NCBI GenBank assembly: GCA_021156385.1
Contig: JAJNDL010000093.1
Location: 1-5,856 of the forward strand
DNA from: Moraxellaceae bacterium
GTDB taxonomy: Bacteria > Pseudomonadota > Gammaproteobacteria > Pseudomonadales > Moraxellaceae
Reading direction: 5' to 3'
DNA length: 5,856 nt
The first letter of the stretch is position 1. Every line of letters starts with the position of its first letter. Under the pieces are notes generated by a model. The model saw nothing but the letters and a program-made list of their open reading frames with translations, was not told the origin of the DNA and did not search any database. Below are positions 1 through 5,856 of the stretch, piece by piece. The position numbers and the translations under genes are program-made.

Positions 1-1617
1 CGCGGCGACCTGCAGGGCCTGGGCGCCGCCAGCCAGGCCCTGTTCGGCAAGGCGCCGTCCGGCCTCACCCGCAGCGAAAGCCTGCTGCTGGCGGCGCTGC
101 TGCCAGCGCCGTCGGCACCGCCGGAACGCATCGTCCGCCGCGCCTGCGCCCTGGTGCAGGCCGGCTTTGCCGGTACCGACTGCCAGGCCGTACGCGATCT
201 TGCCTTCCTCCACCTGAACCGGCGCCTCGCGCCGTATCCCGAAAATCCCGCGCTGGAGGCTCTGGGCGCGCAGCTGCTGCGCGAGCCCGGGCTCGTGCTG
301 CGCAGTTCCCTGGACGCGACGCTGCAGCGCGAAGCCGCAGCCGCGCTCGTCGCCCAGCTGGCGCAGTTGCACGCGCGCCACGTCGATGCTGGTGCCGTGC
401 TGGTGCTGGACAACGCCAGCGGCGAGGTGCGCGCCTACGTGGCGAATGCCGGAGCGGTCGCAGAGTCGCGCTTCGTCGACGGCATCCGCGCGTTGCGCCA
501 GGCGGGGTCGACACTCAAGCCCTTCCTGTATGCCCAGGCCTTCGAGAAGCAATACCTGACCGCCGCCTCCGTGCTCGAGGATGTGCCGGTCGCGCTGCCG
601 GCCGCCGGCGGAATCTACGCACCGCAGAACTACGAGAAGGACTTCAAGGGGCCGGTGAGTGCGCGCGTGGCCCTGGCGGGCTCGCTCAATGTGCCGGCGG
701 TGCGGGTGCTCACCCTGGTCGGCGTCGAGGATTTCTGGACGACGCTGCGCGCCACCGGCTTTGCCAGCCTCACCGAAGCGCCGGACTTCTACGGCTACGC
801 ACTGGCACTGGGCTCGGCGGACGTGACGCTGTGGAGCCTGGCCAACGCCTACCGCATGCTGGCCAACCGCGGCCTGTATTCGGACGCCGGTTTCGTGCCG
901 GGCGAAGCACACGCGGCGCACCGGGTGTTCTCGCCGGAGACGGCCTTTCTCGTCGCCGACATCCTCGCCGACCGTGGCGCGCGCGCCGTCACCTTCGATT
1001 TCGAAAATCCGCTCGCGCTGCCGTTCCGCGCGGCGGTGAAGACCGGCACCAGCAAGGACATGCGCGACAACTGGTGCATCGGCTTCTCGGCGCGCCACAC
1101 CGTCGCGGTCTGGGTGGGGAACCTCGACGGCGCGCCCATGCGCGACGTGTCCGGCATCACCGGCGCCGCCCCAGTCTGGGCGGCGGTCATGCAACATCTC
1201 GACGGCCAGCGCTTCCATGCCGGCGACGAGGCCGCGCCGCCGGCGGGCCTGCTGCGCCGCCGCGTGAGCTTCTCCGGCCTGGCCGAGCCGGCCCGCGAGG
1301 AGTGGTTCGTGGCCGGCACCGAGATGCAGCGCGTCGACTACGTGCCCAACGTCGCCACACGGATCCTGTATCCGGCCGACGACGCCGTGATCGCCGTCGA
1401 CCCCGACATTCCGGCACCGCGCCAGCGCGTCCGCTTCCGGGCCGAGCTGGCGGGCGCGGGCGGCGAATGGTGGCTGGACGGGCGCCGGCTCGGGCCGGCC
1501 GGAAACCTGGACTGGCTGCCGGTGGCCGGGAGCCATCGCCTGCAACTGCGCGACCGTGCCGGCAACAATCTTGATTCGGTGCGTTTCATCGTGCGCGGCC
1601 GCCCGGGCCGACGCTGA
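1..1617 (+). CDS. pbpC: Penicillin-binding protein 1C (3' part; start lies upstream of window)
   Basis: Bifunctional class A-type penicillin-binding protein, expected to be anchored in the inner membrane and to act on peptidoglycan in the periplasm. The reading frame is open from base 1, so the N-terminal membrane anchor and most of the GT51 glycosyltransferase domain lie outside the window. The last part of that domain is visible (LFGK, then LLLAALLPAP, about codons 15-40). The transpeptidase domain is complete: active-site SxxK is STLK at 508-519 after RQAG, SxN is SLN at 682-690, and KTGTS is at 1039-1053, followed by the MRDNWCIGFS and VWVGNLDG signatures of this family. The C-terminal ~80 residues (from about 1360: RILYP, DPDIP, WWLDG, and RDRAGN near the end) match the BiPBP_C domain typical of PBP1C, which separates it from PBP1A/1B. 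All catalytic transpeptidase residues are present. An internal ATG at 154 is not the true start because homology continues upstream of it. In many proteobacteria pbpC follows an alpha-2-macroglobulin gene (yfhM); that could lie upstream here but is not visible. Confidence 0.95.
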   Translation, partial: RGDLQGLGAASQALFGKAPSGLTRSESLLLAALLPAPSAPPERIVRRACALVQAGFAGTDCQAVRDLAFLHLNRRLAPYPENPALEALGAQLLREPGLVLRSSLDATLQREAAAALVAQLAQLHARHVDAGAVLVLDNASGEVRAYVANAGAVAESRFVDGIRALRQAGSTLKPFLYAQAFEKQYLTAASVLEDVPVALPAAGGIYAPQNYEKDFKGPVSARVALAGSLNVPAVRVLTLVGVEDFWTTLRATGFASLTEAPDFYGYALALGSADVTLWSLANAYRMLANRGLYSDAGFVPGEAHAAHRVFSPETAFLVADILADRGARAVTFDFENPLALPFRAAVKTGTSKDMRDNWCIGFSARHTVAVWVGNLDGAPMRDVSGITGAAPVWAAVMQHLDGQRFHAGDEAAPPAGLLRRRVSFSGLAEPAREEWFVAGTEMQRVDYVPNVATRILYPADDAVIAVDPDIPAPRQRVRFRAELAGAGGEWWLDGRRLGPAGNLDWLPVAGSHRLQLRDRAGNNLDSVRFIVRGRPGRR

Positions 1618-1632
1618 AGCGCCGGCGTTTTT
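1607..1632 (+). terminator. Possible Rho-independent terminator overlapping the pbpC stop codon
   Basis: Bases 1607-1614 (GCCGACGC) can pair with 1619-1626 (GCGCCGGC), giving seven Watson-Crick pairs with one internal A/C mismatch. They close a TGAA tetraloop, and one G later comes a run of five T's (1628-1632). The TGA stop codon (1615-1617) sits in the loop. The geometry fits a short intrinsic terminator for pbpC. The mismatch and the short T tract make it weaker than a textbook example, and high-GC DNA forms chance hairpins, so this is a moderate-confidence call by hand folding. Confidence 0.45.
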
Positions 1633-1642
1633 CCGCTACCCT
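1614..1642 (+). promoter_or_regulatory. Weak candidate sigma-70 promoter for the reductase-pgeF pair
   Basis: The hexamer CTGAAG (1614-1619) is separated by 17 bases from TACCCT (1637-1642), about 28 bases before the ATG at 1671. Each box matches only three of six consensus positions. It is listed because the pair needs a promoter if the overlapping hairpin really ends pbpC transcription, and this is the best-spaced candidate in the 53-base gap. Reading through from pbpC is the alternative. Confidence 0.2.
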
Positions 1643-1657
1643 GCCCGGCAGGTTTGC

Positions 1658-1664
1658 AAAGGAG
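1658..1664 (+). promoter_or_regulatory. Shine-Dalgarno of the reductase gene
   Basis: AAAGGAG lies six bases before the ATG at 1671. It fixes this start over other in-frame candidates, and the Rossmann strand that follows starts only a few residues later. Confidence 0.8.
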
Positions 1665-1670
1665 TCTTCC

Positions 1671-2846
1671 ATGGCCACGGCCCGCCGTTTCGACCTCGTC
1701 CTCTTCGGGGCCACCGGATTCACCGGTGGCCTCGTTGCCGATTACCTGGCAGCTGCATCGCGTCGGGAATCGTTCCGCTGGGCCATCGCCGGGCGCGATG
1801 TAGGCAAGCTGGCGCGCGTCCGCAATCGCGTTGCGGCCGTAGCCGGTGCAAGCGTGCCGGAAATCCTCGAAGCGGATGCCGGAGACGATGCATCGATGGC
1901 GGCACTGGCGGCTGCCGCGACGGCGGTGATCACGACGGTCGGCCCCTATGCGCGTTATGGCGAGCCGCTGCTGCGCGCCTGTGCGGAGAACGGCACGCAC
2001 TACACCGACCTCACCGGCGAGCCGCAATTCGTGCATCGCATGCGCGAACGCTACGACGACGTCGCCCGGCGCACCGGCGCCCGCATCGTCAACAGCTGCG
2101 GCTTCGAAAGCATTCCGCCCGACCTCACCGTGCTGCTGGCATTGCAGGAACTGCGCAGGCGCGTCGGCGACAAGGTCTTCGACAGCGCGGACGTGGTGGT
2201 GAAAGGCGGGGCCGAAGGCGGCGGCGGTTTTTCCGGCGGCACCTGGCACTCCGCCATCCTTGCCATGGCGAGCGCGCGCGAGTGGTGGCTCCAGCGTCCT
2301 GCCGAGCCGCGCGACAGCGTCCATGCCGTGAAAACGCCATTTTTCCACGAGCGTCACTGGCAACGCTGGGCAGTGCTGATGCCCACCATCGATCCCGAGG
2401 TCGTGCGGCATACGGCACGCGTGCGCGGCGATTACGGCCACACCTTTTCCTACGGCCACTATCTCGTGATGAAGAATCCGGCGGCGCTGGCCGCACTCGT
2501 TGCCGGCGTCGGCGGCATCTTCACGCTGGCGCAGTTCGGGCCGACGCGGCGCTGGCTGCTCGGACGCCGTGCCCCGGGCGAAGGCCCGAGCGCCGGGCAG
2601 CGCGAGAAAGGCTGGTTCAACATGCATGTCACGGCGAGCGCTGCCGGCCTCACCGTGGTTGCGAAGATGAGCGGCGGCGATCCCGGCTACGGCGACACCG
2701 CCAAGATGCTGGCCGAAGCCGGACTCTGCCTCGCCCTCGACGGCAACCTTCCGCCTGCGGCCGGCGTCATTACCCCGGCTGCGGCGATGGGCGAGACGCT
2801 GTTCCCACGTCTCGTGCGCGCCGGCCTGCGCATGGAACTCCGCTGA
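1671..2846 (+). CDS. Saccharopine dehydrogenase-like NAD(P)-binding reductase (trans-acting enoyl reductase family)
   Basis: Complete 391-aa protein. The ATG at 1671 is supported by a strong Shine-Dalgarno AAAGGAG (1658-1664) six bases upstream, and the fold begins at once with a Rossmann nucleotide-binding loop GATGFTG (about residues 13-19) followed by AGRDVGKL. Further family signatures are TVGPYARYGEPLLRAC, THYTDLTGE, NSCGFESIPPDL and SGGTW in the first half, then PGEGPS and DPGYGDTAKML, and finally VITPAAAMG near the C-terminus. A hydrophobic stretch at about residues 271-286 could touch a membrane, as in eukaryotic SCCPDH proteins. Length is close to the ~390-430 aa usual for this family. 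Relatives include the mycobacterial trans-acting enoyl reductase used in phthiocerol-type lipid synthesis and animal SCCPDH; the proteobacterial members are not functionally defined as far as I know. A lipid or ketone reductase role is inference; lysine metabolism is unlikely because true saccharopine dehydrogenases are different. It lies 10 bases upstream of pgeF, so the two are probably co-transcribed. Confidence 0.88.
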   Translation: MATARRFDLVLFGATGFTGGLVADYLAAASRRESFRWAIAGRDVGKLARVRNRVAAVAGASVPEILEADAGDDASMAALAAAATAVITTVGPYARYGEPLLRACAENGTHYTDLTGEPQFVHRMRERYDDVARRTGARIVNSCGFESIPPDLTVLLALQELRRRVGDKVFDSADVVVKGGAEGGGGFSGGTWHSAILAMASAREWWLQRPAEPRDSVHAVKTPFFHERHWQRWAVLMPTIDPEVVRHTARVRGDYGHTFSYGHYLVMKNPAALAALVAGVGGIFTLAQFGPTRRWLLGRRAPGEGPSAGQREKGWFNMHVTASAAGLTVVAKMSGGDPGYGDTAKMLAEAGLCLALDGNLPPAAGVITPAAAMGETLFPRLVRAGLRMELR

Positions 2847-2856
2847 CGGCCCCCTC

Positions 2857-3618
2857 ATGAGCGAACTCGAACTGCTGCGCCCCGACTGGCCGGCTCCTGC
2901 CAATGTCCATGCGGTCGTGACGACGCGTGCCGGAGGCGTCAGCCTCGCGCCTTGGGATAGCCTCAATCTCGGCCTCCATGTCGGCGACGATCCCGTCCAT
3001 GTGCAGGAGAACCGTGCGCGCCTGCTTGCGGCCCTGCAACGCATCGCGCCGGCGGACGCACCCCAGTGGCTGAACCAGGTACATGGGACCGTCGTGGTCG
3101 AGGCCGCGCCGGATGCCGCACGGCGCCGGCAGGGTGTGCCCGATGCGGACGCCGTCTTCACGACATGTCCGGACACTCCCTGCGTCGTCATGACGGCCGA
3201 CTGCCTGCCGGTCTTCTTCTGCAACCGGCAGGGCACGCAGGTGGCCGTTGCGCACGCCGGCTGGCGCGGACTCTGCGATGGCGTGCTGGAGGCAACCCTC
3301 GCGAAATTCCTGCAGCCGGGCGATGTCCTGGCGTGGATGGGCCCGGCCATCGGTCCCGCGAATTTCGAAGTGGGTGGCGAGGTCCGCGAGGCCTTCGTGG
3401 CAAAGCATGCGGCAGCGGCCGCGCATTTCGTTCCGAGCGCCAATGCCGGCCGCTGGCTGGCGGATATCTACGGGCTGGCAGGCTTGCGCCTGCAGGGCGC
3501 AGGTATCGGTGCAATCCATGGCGGCGGCCTCTGCACCGTCGCCGACGCCGCGCGTTTCTATTCCTACCGCCGTGACGGACGCACCGGACGCATGGCCTCG
3601 GTGATCTGGCTGTCCTGA
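2857..3618 (+). CDS. pgeF: Peptidoglycan editing factor PgeF (YfiH/DUF152, multicopper-oxidase-like fold family)
   Basis: Complete 253-aa protein. In E. coli PgeF (YfiH) is a cytoplasmic hydrolase that removes L-serine wrongly joined to UDP-MurNAc in place of L-alanine, keeping the stem peptide correct. Visible family motifs in order: TTRAGGVS and SLNLGLHVGDD near the N-terminus, NQVHG with His76, TADCLPVFFCN with Cys116, AVAHAGWRGLC with His133, GPAIGPANFEVGGEV, and YRRDGRTGRMASVIWL at the C-terminus. His76, Cys116 and His133 correspond to the metal-binding triad of the family (His71, Cys107, His124 in E. coli), so it should be active. Length is a little above the E. coli protein. The ATG at 2857 puts the PDWP motif at the same distance from the start as in E. 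coli. There is no clear Shine-Dalgarno and the gap to the preceding stop is 10 bases, which suggests translation coupled to the upstream reductase. Databases often label homologues as laccase or polyphenol oxidase; mammalian FAMIN/LACC1 is a distant purine-metabolising relative. It precedes clpB as in E. coli. Confidence 0.94.
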   Translation: MSELELLRPDWPAPANVHAVVTTRAGGVSLAPWDSLNLGLHVGDDPVHVQENRARLLAALQRIAPADAPQWLNQVHGTVVVEAAPDAARRRQGVPDADAVFTTCPDTPCVVMTADCLPVFFCNRQGTQVAVAHAGWRGLCDGVLEATLAKFLQPGDVLAWMGPAIGPANFEVGGEVREAFVAKHAAAAAHFVPSANAGRWLADIYGLAGLRLQGAGIGAIHGGGLCTVADAARFYSYRRDGRTGRMASVIWLS

Positions 3619-3622
3619 ACCA

Positions 3623-3686
3623 AAGGCGGTGGCCCGGCCAGCCACGCTGCCTCCGGCGCGGCCGGGCCGCTCCTGAGGGCCGCCTT
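3623..3686 (+). terminator. GC-rich inverted repeat after pgeF, possible terminator
   Basis: Two nested perfect pairings are visible: AAGGCGG (3623-3629) with CCGCCTT (3680-3686), and inside it GGCCCGGCC (3631-3639) with GGCCGGGCC (3660-3668), enclosing a 20-base loop. An alternative stem pairs GCGGCC (3658-3663) with GGCCGC (3678-3683). No T run follows directly; the nearest is the pyrimidine-rich tract at about 3704-3719. It is well placed to end the reductase-pgeF transcript or protect its 3' end, but it does not meet the full rule for an intrinsic terminator. Confidence 0.4.
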
Positions 3687-3754
3687 CCTCCCGCGTCCTG
3701 GAATTTCCTCTCTCTTTTCATGACCTGGATCAGCACCGGTCTCCGGCCGGCATC

Positions 3755-3781
3755 CTTGAATTAGCGCGTACGGCCCCTATA
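3755..3781 (+). promoter_or_regulatory. Sigma-32 (RpoH) heat-shock promoter of clpB
   Basis: CTTGAA (3755-3760), a 13-base spacer, then CCCCTATA (3774-3781) fits the RpoH consensus CTTGAA-N(11-16)-CCCCATNT: the -35 box is complete and the -10 box keeps the C4 block and differs only within CAT. It lies directly upstream of clpB, a classic RpoH target, so sequence and context agree. Transcription would begin near 3788, leaving a leader of about 30 bases. A weaker sigma-70 reading overlaps it: TTGAAT (3756-3761), 16 bases, TATACC (3778-3783), each matching four of six consensus positions. Confidence 0.85.
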
Positions 3782-3808
3782 CCTATCGCAAGCAACCGAT
3801 TCATTGCC

Positions 3809-3815
3809 GAGGAAA
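3809..3815 (+). promoter_or_regulatory. Shine-Dalgarno of clpB
   Basis: GAGGAAA lies just before the ATG at 3819, with GAGG six bases from the start codon. It supports the MRFDRLT start, which matches the E. coli ClpB N-terminus (MRLDRLT). Confidence 0.75.
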
Positions 3816-3818
3816 CCC

Positions 3819-5856
<2,038 letters not shown>

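Larger units (their letters stand above)
3619..3818. other. Intergenic region between pgeF and clpB
   Basis: The 200 bases contain no credible gene. The first third is a GC-rich inverted-repeat block (3623-3686), the middle is a pyrimidine-rich stretch (about 3704-3719, TTTCCTCTCTCTTTT), and the last third carries the clpB heat-shock promoter and a short leader. A 14-codon ATG frame (3720-3764) has no ribosome site and runs into the promoter, so it is not called. Confidence 0.85.

Noticed and set aside
154..156. ATG-type start (or equivalent) at 154 as the start of pbpC
   Set aside because: The same frame is open to base 1 and encodes the end of the glycosyltransferase domain upstream of 154, so the gene begins before the window.
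1671..2846. A role in lysine metabolism, from the name saccharopine dehydrogenase
   Set aside because: The GATGFTG, GPYARYGEP and CGFESIPPDL motifs belong to the SCCPDH / trans-acting enoyl reductase branch, not to true saccharopine dehydrogenases, and no lysine gene is nearby.
1556..2860. Plus-strand open frame of 434 codons overlapping the reductase gene
   Set aside because: The product is Arg/Ala/Cys-rich without motifs, whereas the other plus-strand frame gives a complete Rossmann reductase with a good ribosome site.
1338..3443. Open frame of 701 codons on the minus strand across the end of pbpC, the reductase and pgeF
   Set aside because: It spans parts of three well-supported plus-strand genes and their gaps, has no recognisable motif and is Arg/Ala/Gly-rich; absence of stops is expected at this base composition.
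2857..3618. Labelling the pgeF product as a laccase or polyphenol oxidase
   Set aside because: The family carries that name in many databases, but the sequence aligns motif by motif with E. coli YfiH/PgeF and the genomic position next to clpB matches; the peptidoglycan-editing role is the better-supported one.
3720..3764. 14-codon ATG frame in the pgeF-clpB gap
   Set aside because: No Shine-Dalgarno, upstream of the predicted clpB transcription start, and it overlaps the -35 box of the promoter.

Overview
This 5.9 kb window is a GC-rich stretch (roughly two thirds G+C by eye) of ordinary bacterial chromosome. It holds four consecutive plus-strand genes and no mobile elements, tRNA, rRNA or CRISPR. 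A pgeF gene just upstream of clpB, a PBP1C-type penicillin-binding protein, and a ClpB that matches remembered E. coli ClpB numbering without gaps all point to a Gram-negative proteobacterium. It is most likely a high-GC gammaproteobacterium (for example Xanthomonadales/Nevskiales-like), with a betaproteobacterium less likely. The lineage is inferred from gene content, not from a phylogeny.

Layout: (1) positions 1-1617 hold the 3' part of pbpC, covering the end of the glycosyltransferase domain, a complete transpeptidase domain and the C-terminal BiPBP_C domain. Its stop codon lies in the loop of a terminator-like hairpin followed by five T's. (2) Positions 1671-2846 hold a complete 391-aa reductase-like protein of the saccharopine dehydrogenase / trans-acting enoyl reductase superfamily, with a good Shine-Dalgarno; its substrate is unknown. 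(3) Positions 2857-3618 hold a complete pgeF (yfiH), 10 nt after the reductase and probably translated from the same mRNA. (4) A 200-bp intergenic region holds a GC-rich inverted repeat, possibly a terminator, and then a near-consensus sigma-32 heat-shock promoter. (5) Positions 3819-5856 hold the first 679 codons of clpB. The window cuts the gene just after the Walker B motif of the second ATPase domain.

How they fit together: pbpC and pgeF both act in peptidoglycan metabolism (polymerisation/cross-linking, and removal of wrongly incorporated serine from precursors). ClpB is the heat-shock disaggregase that works with DnaK. The reductase and pgeF look like a two-gene operon; pbpC and clpB look like separate transcription units. 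The two most informative non-coding signals are the sigma-32 promoter of clpB and an internal GTG at clpB codon 149 with its own strong Shine-Dalgarno, the same position used in E. coli to make the N-terminally shortened ClpB. I found no convincing undescribed system; this is housekeeping sequence with some regulatory details worth checking.
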